Assembly (NCBI GenBank): GCA_019426215.1
Contig: CM033400.1
Span: 14,306,568 to 14,370,567 of the forward strand
DNA from: Buddleja alternifolia
Taxonomy: Eukaryota; Streptophyta; Magnoliopsida; Lamiales; Scrophulariaceae
Length of the DNA stretch: 64,000 nucleotides
Direction of reading: 5' to 3'
Both the position numbers and the translations under genes were made by a program. Positions 23,259 to 34,013 of this stretch are shown one piece after another. Every line of letters starts with the position of its first letter. Position 1 is the first letter of the stretch. The notes below the pieces were generated by a model, which was given only the letters and a program-made list of their open reading frames with translations, ran no database searches and had not been told where the DNA came from.

Positions 23259-24805
23259 TGTTGGGAATTATACGAATAAAATGCAGTGGAAAGTAAATTT
23301 AATTCCCAAAGCCCGAATCATCTCTAATCCGCGTGTTTATATATGTATAGAAAAATTACCGTTCTCGCGTATGTTGATTTCTGAACGTGATCCTTTTCTC
23401 TAACGCCGAATTTGCCAACGTCTCTAATTCATCACATCAGAATAAAAAATGAAAAACTCCTCCTTTCTTCCTTGTCAAAGACGGCTAGAGAGAGAGAGAG
23501 GGGTGGGAGATTTTTTCTTGGAGAGAAAGTTATGTAAATTGCCCTTGTGTTATTTTTCACCTTGTGATATAGTTATATCATTATGAAACAATAACACTAG
23601 CATGCAAGAGCCCTATTCGGGCATCTATTTGGCCGTCCCTTAGTGGGCTCGGAAGCCTTCGGGCTTTCGTCTTGCTTGCTAATTTATTAATCGGATAATT
23701 TATTTATCCAATAAACAAATTGATAATCCAATTAATTCAATTCCTAATTAATTTACAATTCAATTTCTCTAAGAAATTAATTAACTCATTAATTTAATTA
23801 ATCAATTAAATTATCCAATAATTAATCAATTAATTACGGCATCCAATGCCGTGAATTTCTCTCAAGTCCTTTTCCCATATTTTTCCTTTTGCACTTCCTT
23901 TAAGCGCGACTCTTTAGGTTAGTCTCAAAAGGTAATTGGGAGGAATCCAAAGGGGTGTTAGTGACACCTAGCCAGTCTCGTGGCTCACACCGTAACCCAA
24001 TTGAGAATGAATGAATAGGATCATTCCAAACCTTTACGCCATGAATATCGTACATGTATAAACCTTTTATTCTTATATCCTAGTCAAGTAAGAGTCATGG
24101 TTTAAAGTTAAACTCATGTAATTTGAACATATGCCTAAGCTCATAATAAGTCGAGGTATTTAAATGCTTTGGCCAAAGACTTTCATCCTCACTTATTCAT
24201 GATCGCATAGGATATTTTACTCATTCACTTATGAGAGAATAAACTCTATATTGCAAATCAGCTACTTGCCCATCAAGTCGCACTTTGAGGTGATTTGAAT
24301 CTAACTACTCTAATGGCAGACTTGATGTCACAAGTACATCTTCAACTCGATTTCTCAGGTCAGAGGTTCACACGTACCTATCACTACTTATCAGTTTCAT
24401 CATTGACTGTCAATGAGTGAATACCCATGTGATGAACTGATGCGAGCCGTGTTTGAACATATCAGTCTAACTTTTCTATAGTGTACGACTGGCACTTTTT
24501 CTGTCGAAACTTACATCATACAAGTCTATATTCACTATTGATGCCCAATCAATATTTCTTAGACTTGCGAACCCTTTTAGATGTCAAGGGTCAAACCATT
24601 ACAGTGCCTTTCCTCCTATCCCATAGGAGGTAGAAGGTTCGTCTCGTCATCAAGGACTTTACGTTGTTTATTCACACCTTATAAATGCCTATAAGAAAAG
24701 AGCAATCAACTGCCTTAAATTAATAGAAAAACCATAGTTTAGTTACAATGTTTATGCCCTATAAATCTATCCTCTTTATGGCATTCGAGGGCATATACTC
24801 TAACA
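23259..24805 (-). mobile_element. Solo copia LTR, 1547 bp
   Basis: Reads TGTTAGAGTATATGCCCTC to ATTCCCAACA on the minus strand. An exact 5-bp target duplication, ATATA, stands at 23254-23258 and 24806-24810. The empty site is visible in the 3' LTR of Sirevirus A at 11738-11752 (GAAATATAGACGC). It is related to the H LTRs at 26438 and 60827. It arose by LTR-LTR recombination after insertion. The two flanks also show an AT-rich core of TTAATTAA repeats (23680-23840). Confidence 0.95.
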
Positions 24806-25576
24806 ATATAGACGCTTAGGCTAAGCGTCTGATGAAGACTGTTTATAGAAAGTTAACTTAGACTTCAAGATTTGAATACATTAACCAAGTAGGTTTAAGC
24901 GTTCAGTTCTTTAATCAGTGTTAGCACAGCGGAATAATTTTAGAGTTTTCTCTTTTGAAAATCTTTAGCGTCAAAAGTTGTTTCTTAGTTGCTTAGCGTT
25001 TGATTGTGTTTTACTTAATCAATTTATGCAATGACATGATAGATAAGAGAATTGACTGTAAAGTAAAAGACACAATATTTGTAAAGTTCGTTGGGTGGTG
25101 TAATCCCAACTACGTCCTTTTTCTCCTTGAACACTTGGAGACAATTCACTAAAATGATTCTCAAAGAATCACACAGAATCATCTACAAAATAGGGAGAGA
25201 TAGATGTCGATGACTTGAGCTCATTGATCACACAGATTTCTACTCAAAATCACTTCAATCCCCTTGCTTCTTTCACCTAGAAATAATGTAAGTATCCAAC
25301 TTCGACTTCACACAGATCGCGAGGCTTGGATGGGGTTTTCTAAACAGTTTGTTTGATTTTGATAAAATTCAAACAATTGGAAATATCTCAATAGTAATGT
25401 GATTTCTTTGAAAAGAATGTTTGAGATATTGGTTGACTGTCTCAAGAATTGAAGAAAAGCAAAGAGAATGTTTTCTTGAATATTCTTGCTTTTCTGAGAG
25501 TTTAAGGAATGAGACTTCAATGCAACAGCAATTTGGCTTGGAAATTGATTGTATATGTGGCTTGTTGTTGAAGTCC

Positions 25577-25584
25577 TATTTATA
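25577..25584 (-). promoter_or_regulatory. TATA box of the Sirevirus A 5' LTR
   Basis: TATAAATA on the minus strand, in the same context as at 12511. Confidence 0.7.
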
Positions 25585-26010
25585 GGCATTCTTGGAGAAA
25601 GTGTTTGTTTGACACATGCACAGGCGCGTGTCTCTCACTTCCACGAGTAAACAACTTTTGTCCTTTTTCCTGAAAATCTGTTGCACAAAAGTTGGTGATG
25701 CAGTCTATGAATAGTTGACATAGCTGGTCATTTGGACGCTTGGAGACTTTATCTTCATTCAGACTTCAGGCGCTTGAGTCTTCAAACTTTACCACTAATA
25801 AACTCACTCAGAAATTATCAGACGCTCAGCCTAAGGCTACTTAGCCTAAAAATCTAGAATAAAAACAAAACAAAGCTTATAAAGCCTATTTCAAATCTAA
25901 CGCTTCAAAGCTTATACATGATTTCTACTAAAATCAAGCTTGCATATTTTCGGTTCTAACATAAAGTCCTAATTGTCATCATCAAAACATCTAACATGAA
26001 ATTCCTAACA

Positions 26011-26015
26011 ATTTT
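26011..26015 (+). repeat. Target duplication of Sirevirus A, right
   Basis: ATTTT, pairing with GTTTT at 11591-11595. Confidence 0.85.
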
Positions 26016-26437
26016 GCTCATGTGTTGAGTTTAACCTTTAACCTATATTCCTTCTTTAATATATAAGCTTAGATTAGATCTAAAATAATTGTATAGGCTA
26101 GCACCACATATATAATAATTGGAAATTATACGGAGGTATGGATATATCTTAGAGGCGAGACGATTGGATCGCTTGAAGATACTAGGAATAAATCAAAGCC
26201 AGAGACTTGGAGGAGGCCGACAACTTCTCTGTAGAAATCGATCAAGGGAGTATTTTTTCGGGTTGAAAAGATCAAAAATTTGTATCAGGAAAAAAGCACG
26301 AATGGTATTTCACGTAGTATAGTTTTTCTCGTTTTAATTAGCCTGATTAAACCGGCGAATGTAATCCTGTTTTTGGGTAGTTGTAATTTTTAATATTCCG
26401 CTGTGCTAACCTACCACGGGGATTACCCAACCCAAGA
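26016..26437 (+). repeat. Block K, first copy, right part
   Basis: Continues block K from 11595. It matches 57601-57677 and 60485-60826 of the second copy and ends in CTGTGCTAACC followed by ATTACCCAACCCAAGA, where the H LTR starts. Confidence 0.65.
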
Positions 26438-28028
26438 GTTAGGTATATGCCCTCAATTCCATTGGACGAATTAGATTGAGATGGGCATTTTAGCTATATT
26501 GTACAAACCATTATATTTTATTTATAGAAGAAGGCAATTGATTTTGTTCATGTAAATCTATTTGGCATTTAAGTGTGTTGAACAAATAATTTCTTGAGAT
26601 TTGAAGATAGACTTTCCACCACTTATGGATAAGAGAAGGCACTGGAAGAGTCAAGTACTTAATCTCTTAAATTATAGATCATGAGTTAAGGAATTTTAAT
26701 TACGTATTAAAATTCAACTCGTATGAGACACGCTTTGCCAAGGAAGTGCTAGTCAAACACTGATTAGATAGCAGGAAGCTGGTGTCATGAATAGAGTTAA
26801 AGGAATTAACATAATTGAACTCGACTCGCATTAATCCGATCACATGAGTATTTATTCTTTGATAGCCAATGATTGGGTTTAAGATTGCGAAAGTATGTGT
26901 GGACGTTGGTCCCGAGGAGTTATTTTACAGTGTGTTTGTAGTATTGGATATGTTATCAGAGTAGTTAAACCGTATCACCTGATAGGTGGGGTCGACCTCA
27001 AAGTACGATTCAAGTATTGCATTCGACATTGTAATATAACTGTCAATATGGGATTCACCTTCTCGATAGTAAACAAGTATGTGACCTGTACAATCATAAG
27101 TAATTAAAATTCTAAGTCTTTGGCCAAAGCATATAAACTAGCTCGTGATGGTCACTGGGGGTAATTTGGTAATTTCACATTATTGTGATTCCAAATTACA
27201 ATATCAAGTTCTATGAGTTTGATGCACCATGGCTCTTAGTTGATGGGGTCGCGTTGATGAAGACCTATACGGATATGCTAATCGTAAACAAAAGGTTTGT
27301 AATGATGATGATATCATCTCATATTCGATTGGACTATGATATGGTTCCACGGGGCTAGCTAGGTGACACCCATATCCTTTGGTATCCTCTCATTACCAAT
27401 CGAATCGAGTCTAGAGAGTCACGCTATATGGAAAAGACGGGACATCTTTTTGTTTACATAGTAAAGGATATTTTGGTAATTTCACTAAGAGTGAAAGGAT
27501 GGACTAACTTAATTAAGTTATTTAATTGGATGAAATAACATTTAATTAAGTAATTAATTCATAAGTTAACTGAATTGGGAATTAATTAATTACATATGGA
27601 TTGAGATGAACTTAGCCCAGTAAGCCCATCCAACAGGCCTGGTCGGCTGGCTCAGTTAGTTCTAGGAGAGTTGGTGTTTATTTAATGAACTCCGACACTT
27701 AAACTAATTCATAACATGTGATTTAAAATCAGCCTTTACACAGTAATTAGACAAGATAGAAAATTTCCACCCCTTTCTCTATCCTAGCCACCACCTTCAA
27801 CTGTTGGAGAGGAGATTGGAGTTTTTTGAAAGGTCTTTTCCGCGTGATATCTAGAGGCAAGATTCCCGAGGATTCTACTCTCATTATCTCCACATGAATC
27901 TATTAACGCTTCAAAAGGTAAATTTTTTATCTCCTTTTTACTGTCAAAAAATCAACATTGAATCAAATTGATTCATGGTTCGGAAATTATTTTTATTCGC
28001 TGCGTTTTTATTCGATCGATTCCCAATA
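26438..28028 (+). repeat. LTR of copia element H1
   Basis: 1591 bp, from GTTAGGTATATGCCCTC to GATTCCCAATA. The expected TG start is not present (GAGTTAGG), and the same change is seen in the sister copy. The end is fixed by the primer site one base further on. Confidence 0.85.
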
Positions 28029-28029
28029 G

Positions 28030-28042
28030 TGGTATCAGAGCC
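28030..28042 (+). other. Primer binding site of H1 (tRNA-iMet)
   Basis: TGGTATCAGAGCC, a 13-base match to the complement of the initiator tRNA-Met 3' end. Confidence 0.93.
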
Positions 28043-28327
28043 AAATTCGTGACTCTGTTGATTTCCATTGTGTTTATGAATGTTTTATTTGATGATTACA
28101 TGAACATGACATATGCATATTGTATGCTGGTTGATTTTGAATCAATATGAATTGGGTGAATTTGTTAAATCTGAAAAGAAAAAAAATTGTGATCGAAATC
28201 TGAGAAATGAGGATTAAATAGGTTTGACAGGACCATGAACAGCAAATCTGCTGTACACTAGGTGCAACAGCAGATCGCTGTCTAAGTGGGGTTGGGTGAC
28301 GCTAATAGCACCGCCATGATCAACAAT

Positions 28328-28350
28328 AGGCGGCGTTCAAAGCGCCGCCT
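28328..28350 (+). other. GC hairpin in the H1 leader
   Basis: AGGCGGCG, a 7-base loop (TTCAAAG), then CGCCGCCT: a perfect 8-bp stem. In the sister copy (62673-62695) the right arm has decayed. Confidence 0.75.
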
Positions 28351-29858
28351 TGGTCTGCATAAGGCAGTGCTTGGAGCCGGTCCTGTGTGCGCTGCTTTAT
28401 GGATTAATTCATGGCTCCATTTCTAATTCAAATTTCTTTTTACATTGGTATTAAGTAATTGGTTTTAAACTTATTTTCTTAGGTGAAATCTATATAACTT
28501 AGATTTGTTTTTAAAGTTAAATTAAATTTAAATATCCCTTAGTTAATTTAAAAATTTGATCTTTTCTAGTTAATTAAATTTGATTTAATTACACTTTGAT
28601 TAAATTAAATTTAGTCATAAGAATAAAATAAGTTAGACTTAATTTTATTCTCAATCAAATTAAATTTTAACTAGCCTATCAAAATAAATAAAATTAAAGA
28701 AGTAAATTAAGGTATAATCTTTAAAAGATTAAAAGGTATATAAATTAGATTAATTTTATAATTAAATTAGATTTAAATACCCTTAAGTTAAACCAAAAGT
28801 TTGATCGTTTCTAGTTAATTAAATTTGATTTAATTAGATTTAGCCAAATGAATAAAATAAGTTCGACTTGATTTTATTTTTGATCAAAATTGAATTTAAC
28901 TAGCCTATCAAAATAAATTGGATTTGATTTTGATTATGTAAATTAGATTTACACTTAAATAGTATTTGATGATATTAGGTGATAAAATTAGACGTAATTA
29001 CTTATGTATTTAGATTTGTTTACGCATCGAAATTTTATTGGATATAGTTTTACTTGAATTAAATTAGATTTAATTAAAGAAGTCAAAATAGATTAGATTC
29101 ATTTTGCAATGATTAAATTAGATTTTGTTAAAGAATTCAAAATAAATTAGATTTATTTTGTAATTATTGAATTAGAGTTAATTGTTAAATTAAATTTAAC
29201 CCCTTAACTTCACATATGTGTTTAAATTGTTTATGTGCTCCCTTTAATATGTGATGGTTGACACCTCTAATGGACTTAGGGTTTTATCATTGTTTTAATT
29301 GGGTTGTATTGGGTCGGAGTTTGAGCCCCCCAGGATGTAGCTTTCATTACATAGAAATTTTGTATAAGCTTGCTTCTTTGTATTTATGTTAGATAGGCTC
29401 AATGGAGCTTGCCAGAACCATGAAGAGCTTGCCAGAACCATGAAGTGCTTGGAGCTCGAAGATTGGAATCTTGTATAGGTGGAAGCTCTTGTAATAGATA
29501 AAACCCCTCCTCAGATTGGACCATTGGCTTGGGCCGATCTAGAAAATTCCATAAGAGTGTGTGATGATAGAATTGGTAGGCATTTTCTATATTTAAGTTT
29601 CCTTTACTGCGTTGTAATAAATTAATGTGCTAAGTGAGACTAAAAATTTAATATAAAACAACCATGTTATAATTCTCCCTGTTGAAATTATACTGAGTAA
29701 GTAAAGGGGCGTTGGATGTCCTAGTTCTCCATCAAGGTCTAGAAGATGGGTTCACCTCGGGTGTATGGTGTTGTTCCGGAATAAGGGGGTCACGCATCAA
29801 GATGTGTGAATTTATTTTCTCTACTGCATTTCATGCCTTCACGTTAAAACAAATTTTG

Positions 29859-30071
29859 CCCCATATATCGAAAAAGGTTGCAAGGTGAGATTAAATTATT
29901 AGACTGAAAGGAGTTGATGAGAAAATAACTCAGATGGATCACCACCTATATATCGAAAAAGGTTGTGGTTCAAAGGTCAATGAGCTGAAGGAGATTGAAT
30001 CATCGGTTAGACCAATTGGTATAAGACGCCACCTCAATGATCTAACAAGCTATATATCAAAAAATGTTGCA
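29859..30071 (+). repeat. Triple leader repeat of H1
   Basis: TATATCGAAAAAGGTTG starts at 29864 and 29949, and a variant starts at 30053. Spacings are 85 and 104 bp. The same three motifs with spacings 84 and 103 occur before gag in the copia fragment at 36216-36420. Confidence 0.85.
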
Positions 30072-30261
30072 TATTGTTTAGATCAATGAGGAACTCAATC
30101 ACTCACTAGAAACCCATCCAACAAGGTTTTTGATTATTGCAGTGGGAATGCAATCTCGAGAAAAGTAGTGGGAGACAGGTAAACATCAAGTCCTTGTTTA
30201 CTTGAGTACATAATAATGTATCTAATCATAAATCTTGGTGTTTGTTGTTTTAATTATCTCT

Positions 30262-31209
30262 CTAGATATAACCCGTTATAGTTACTGCTTGAGAAAAATA
30301 ACCCACTGGACCATAATACACTGATTAAATCAGAAGATGGAGGATTGTTCTCAATGACCATTCATTGGAATACATATTGGACCTCGAACGTTGTCAACAC
30401 CATAGAGTTGTTAAGGATGACAAGTCTGTGTTCCCTTTATAGACTAAGTCATTGATAACCACAAAGTCAGGGGATAAATGATGAGCTCAATGTGCAGTGA
30501 AATAGGTAGAACACATGAAAACTTTGATACTCGTATATCAATCATGCTGCGTTTAGAAGAGCTTCTTGGAAAGCACGGTAGGACCATTTGATATCGAATG
30601 AACTCCTCAATAAATAAGTTACAAATTGGGAAATGTGATAGACCACATGCTTAAAATTATATCCACGTAGGAAAAATTGAGTTCTCTGGATTGCTACATG
30701 AACTTTCATTTTCAAGTTAGTCTCATCCTTCAGGCAAACCCTAGATCCCGCACCTGCTTTGTCAAGTTTTAATATATTTGACTGAGCTTATGGACAAGCT
30801 TGTAAATGCACATAAACCATAGGGTGCAGTTATTCTTCCAATTCAGAGAAAACTATTGGGCGTGTCCAGATTGGAAGGGTGTATCAAGTAGGAAATTCCA
30901 TAAAAAAGGTTCAGAGCCAATCGCCCAAAGTAGACAGACACTTGCTATATTGCATAGAGCAAAGGCATTGAAAAATGTGATCGTCTTGAGATAAAAGCTA
31001 AGGGTGCTAAAAGGTATAGAACCTAACTGTTCTAGGACTATTTACTACATCTTAGATTCTAGATCCCGGATCTAGCTCTCACGGATGTATTTTGAACCAG
31101 GATCTGGAAACAAGTAGAAAAGTGGAGGATCGAGAAGATTGGATCTGCTTTGATCACTAAAGTTTTAAATTTGACATTTGTGGGCCCTTATAAGGATGTG
31201 ACCCACGAG
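30262..31209 (+). pseudogene. Decayed gag and pol of H1
   Basis: No open frame, but stretches align by eye with the intact-looking gag start at 36628-36951: for example the bases around 30290-30330 (CTTGAGAAAAATAAC, CACTGGACC) and 30540-30590. Near 31090-31115 a scrap matches the protease flank at 38220-38255 (TTTTGAACCAGGAT, GGAAACAAGTAG). Near 31170-31190 a DICGPL-like phrase suggests the integrase core. Most of gag, RT and RNase H are missing. The call rests on patchy similarity to the other copia copy in the window. Confidence 0.55.
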
Positions 31210-32566
31210 GATTTTAGACTAAGTATTAGATACCGAATCGCTAATAGAATTCTAAGTGAGTCTATTAGAAAAGAAGTTGAAGATTAGTGTCTGAAGTCAA
31301 CTGAAGATGAAGATTTGGTCTTAGTGCCTGTCAAATGCTAAAGAACTATTTCAGGATTTATGAATCAAGCGCTCAAATCATTCTAGCGATCCGATGTCAG
31401 ATTCACCTGAATTAAATCCTCAAGTCATGAAGGACTTAAATGCAATCATTCAACAGACATTTATTTCCAACAGGAAATAAATTCAAATGCATTAAATGCC
31501 TGATAAGAGCATTAAATGTGATAAGCCACTGTGACTTGTGGACAAGCCACCTTTTGACTTGTGGACAAGCCACCTTTTGACTAAACTGTCAGAACTTCAG
31601 AGTTTATAGCTGCTCCCATCCAATCGGTGTCGACATATTTTCAGGAATGTCAGATTTTAGGTAAAATAACGCACCGCGTGAAAGGCACTCTCTTACATAT
31701 GTCCAACGGACAGATCCCAACAATTGCCTATAAATACCTTACCTTCAGCAAACCAAAAGGTGTACACAATATTACAAGAGAAACTTATGTACCTGCACAA
31801 GAAAAAGCTTAGAAACTCCATAGCTAAAAATCATTCAAGCTTTTTTATCTACATTCCAGATAGTCACAAATATCTCAAACCTCTTCGAAAGAAGAAACCT
31901 AAATTCCTATTGAGATATTCCAAGTTGTTTGATCTTCCCAAAAATAAACAAAATCGTGTGATAAACCTTCAACCTTTCATCTGAGTGAGTAAAGAGTTGA
32001 AAACCCCTTACAGGCAGTGTTTCTGAGTGAGAGAAACTTGTAGAAGACGATCTTTATTGGTGCTGAAATCTATGTGATCAAGGAGCCCGAGATCTTTTTC
32101 ATCCTTTACTATCTTGTAGAAGATTCTGTGTGATTCTTCGAAAATCATCCTAGTAAATTTCTCCAAGTGAAAAAGGAGAAGAAGGACGTAGCTGAGATTA
32201 CATCACCCAGTGAACCTTACAAATTTCTTGTGTTCTTTACTTATTGTCTTGATTTACATTATTTTATATTCTTTAAAAAAAAGACAAGCTAATTGCAAAG
32301 CGATTAATTAACCAATCGAACGCTAAAAATCATTTTTGCTGTGCTAACCCTAATTAAGCGATCTAGGCATTACCCTACTTTGGTAAATTGCTAAAATCAC
32401 TAAGTCTAAGTTATCGTTACTGAAGCGCCTGACCCAAGCGCTCAACTTTCTAAGCGTTCAAATCTTTAAAAGTGATACGAACTTTTTGAAGTCAAAAAAA
32501 ACTTCAGGGTATATTCAACCTCCCCTCCCCCTTCAAGACCCTTTTGTATGCCACTTGGGATCACCA
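31210..32566 (+). repeat. 5' LTR of Sirevirus B, 5'-truncated
   Basis: Begins at GATTTTAGACTAAG, which matches 42053 of the 3' LTR. A 23-bp stretch with GACTTGTGGACAAGCC is tandemly doubled at about 31530-31577, where the 3' LTR has one. It ends GGGATCACCA. Confidence 0.88.
31729..31736 (+). promoter_or_regulatory. TATA box of the Sirevirus B 5' LTR
   Basis: GCCTATAAATACC, in the same position as in the other three Sirevirus LTRs. Confidence 0.72.
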
Positions 32567-32568
32567 AG

Positions 32569-32580
32569 TGGTATCAGAGC
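32569..32580 (+). other. Primer binding site of Sirevirus B (tRNA-iMet)
   Basis: TGGTATCAGAGC, two bases after the LTR end. Confidence 0.92.
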
Positions 32581-32681
32581 GGTTGAATTAGAAACCTAAG
32601 TGTTTCCGAGCGTAACTGCTTGTTCAGATTCATCCTTTTGAAACTTAATCGCTTTAAAATTTCTCTTTAAAACATCTCATT

Positions 32682-34013
32682 ATGGCTTTTAACAAAATGC
32701 CTAAGTTGGTAGAATCAAACTATGATTCTTGGAAACTTAGAGTATTCGCATATTTATGTTCGTGCGATAATGAAATGTGTGATGTAATTTCAGATGGCCC
32801 CATTAAGATCATGAAAGTAATAACTCGAGCACCCGGAGCTGATGAAGCCACTCCAGATGGATATGTCAAGAAAAACAAGTTAGAATGGACGCCAGATGAT
32901 AGAAAAAGAGCTAATTTGGATAATGTTGGACGAAGTGCACTCTACTCAGCGTTAGGAGACAGTGATGCATTGTTCAACAAGATCAAGCAATGCAAGACTT
33001 CCAAAGAAATATGGGATAAGTTGGCTATAGTGCGTGGAGGATCAGCACAAATGAAGAAGAATAAGCTCTCCATAGCCATGCAAAGATTCGAGCATTTCAA
33101 AATGCAGCCCAATGAGACGCTAGAACAATTGGACGCAAGATTTACTTTGCTCATTACCGAGTTAGCGTCACTAGATAAGGAGTTGACCAACATGGAAATG
33201 GTCAATAAGATTTTCAGAAGTCTTCCAAGTAAATACTTGATTAAGATTCTTGATATGAGAGCATCACAGACCTTGGAGACTCTTACTCTAGAATATGTGT
33301 TTTCAGAGTTAAAGGCATTTGAATTCGAACTGGGTGAAGTCTGTGACACATCGACTTCAGCGACTGAATCAGGAGCTTTAATCGCTACAACCAAAATTAA
33401 GGGTAAAGCGGTTAGCGAAGTGAAATCAACGGAATCAAATGAAGAAAAGGAAATGGCCTTATTGGTCAAGAAATTCAAGAAATTTCTAAGATATGAAAAG
33501 AGAAATCCTATTGGACAAACTTCATTTCAAACCCCTCCTCCTGCTCCAGCGCCTCAGTATCAAGCGCCAGTCCCTTACCAAGCGCCTACGACTCCTACTC
33601 TAAATCTCTCAACGCCAGTCGGATCAAAGCGATTATCCACTGAACAGAAAATGAAAACTAATTTCTGTTATAATTGCAGGAAACCAGGGCACTACCAGGT
33701 AAATTGCCCTTATCCAAATGTGTCTAAGCCCACAAGGCAAGACTATGCGGATAGAAACCAATTCAGGAGCAACCTTCGCCAACAAGGTTTGCTAGCGGAA
33801 TCTGAACCATTTCCCGCACCTGAAGAGGATTTGGAATCATCAGATGAAAGCAGTGATGATGAGCCTACAAGCGACTCATCGTTGATCTGTCTCATGTCAA
33901 GAGAAGATGAAGCATCTGACAAATCGCTACTAGAGATAACCAATGAGTTATCTCATCCTCTTTCTTATGATGAATTACTTGACAAAGTTAATGAATATAA
34001 TAAAGATTGTTAA
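32682..34013 (+). CDS. Sirevirus B gag, open
   Basis: 443 codons from ATG (MAFNKMPKLVESNYDSW) to TAA at 34011-34013. It forms the cytoplasmic virus-like particle and binds the element RNA. Residues of about 50-230 form the copia gag domain (NKIKQCKTSKEIWDKLA, NETLEQLDARFTLLITEL). Residues 329-342 are a CCHC knuckle with C329, C332, H337 and C342. Between them lies a proline- and glutamine-rich stretch (QTPPPAPAPQYQAP), and the C-terminus is acidic (ESSDESSDDE). The frame is undamaged although the rest of the element is not. The TAA is at exactly the same codon as in Sirevirus A, and the same frame continues behind it. Confidence 0.93.
   Translation: MAFNKMPKLVESNYDSWKLRVFAYLCSCDNEMCDVISDGPIKIMKVITRAPGADEATPDGYVKKNKLEWTPDDRKRANLDNVGRSALYSALGDSDALFNKIKQCKTSKEIWDKLAIVRGGSAQMKKNKLSIAMQRFEHFKMQPNETLEQLDARFTLLITELASLDKELTNMEMVNKIFRSLPSKYLIKILDMRASQTLETLTLEYVFSELKAFEFELGEVCDTSTSATESGALIATTKIKGKAVSEVKSTESNEEKEMALLVKKFKKFLRYEKRNPIGQTSFQTPPPAPAPQYQAPVPYQAPTTPTLNLSTPVGSKRLSTEQKMKTNFCYNCRKPGHYQVNCPYPNVSKPTRQDYADRNQFRSNLRQQGLLAESEPFPAPEEDLESSDESSDDEPTSDSSLICLMSREDEASDKSLLEITNELSHPLSYDELLDKVNEYNKDC

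Larger units (their letters stand above)
11596..26010 (-). mobile_element. Sirevirus A (Ty1/copia, SIRE/Maximus type)
   Basis: A 14.4-kb element, minus strand, complete end to end: 5' LTR (23164-26010), tRNA-Met primer site, gag, a gag extension, pol, a long spacer, ORF3 and 3' LTR (11596-13173). The ORF3 after pol and the gag type place it with Sireviruses. It is dead: gag and ORF3 carry several stops and frameshifts, pol has one stop and lacks most of RT and RNase H, and the 3' polypurine tract is deleted. A solo copia LTR has inserted in its 5' LTR. The two LTRs differ by several percent in the stretch I compared, so the insertion is not recent. Confidence 0.93.
23164..26010 (-). repeat. 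5' LTR of Sirevirus A, with a nested solo LTR
   Basis: LTR parts are 23164-23258 and 24811-26010; the rest is the solo LTR and its target duplication. Compared with the 3' LTR it has lost about 240 bp at about 25720 (joint GTTGACATAGCTGG) and about 50 bp next to 23190. Ends TGTTAG and CCAACA. Confidence 0.9.
28043..30261 (+). other. Long AT-rich leader of H1
   Basis: About 2.2 kb between primer site and gag, with no gene. It has a GC hairpin at 28328-28350, then about 850 bp made of repeated TTAAATTAGATTT-like phrases, then three copies of a TATATCGAAAAAGG motif (29864-30069). Confidence 0.8.
26438..31209 (+). mobile_element. Copia element H1, 5' part
   Basis: LTR, tRNA-Met primer site, a long AT-rich leader, and decayed gag and pol scraps. 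The right end is cut where the truncated 5' LTR of Sirevirus B begins. A sister copy lies at 60827-64000. Confidence 0.85.

Noticed and set aside
28030..28042. tRNA gene candidate (matches to tRNA-Met here and at 23150, 32569, 46573, 62368)
   Set aside because: Only 12-13 bases match and each lies just after an LTR end, so these are primer binding sites.
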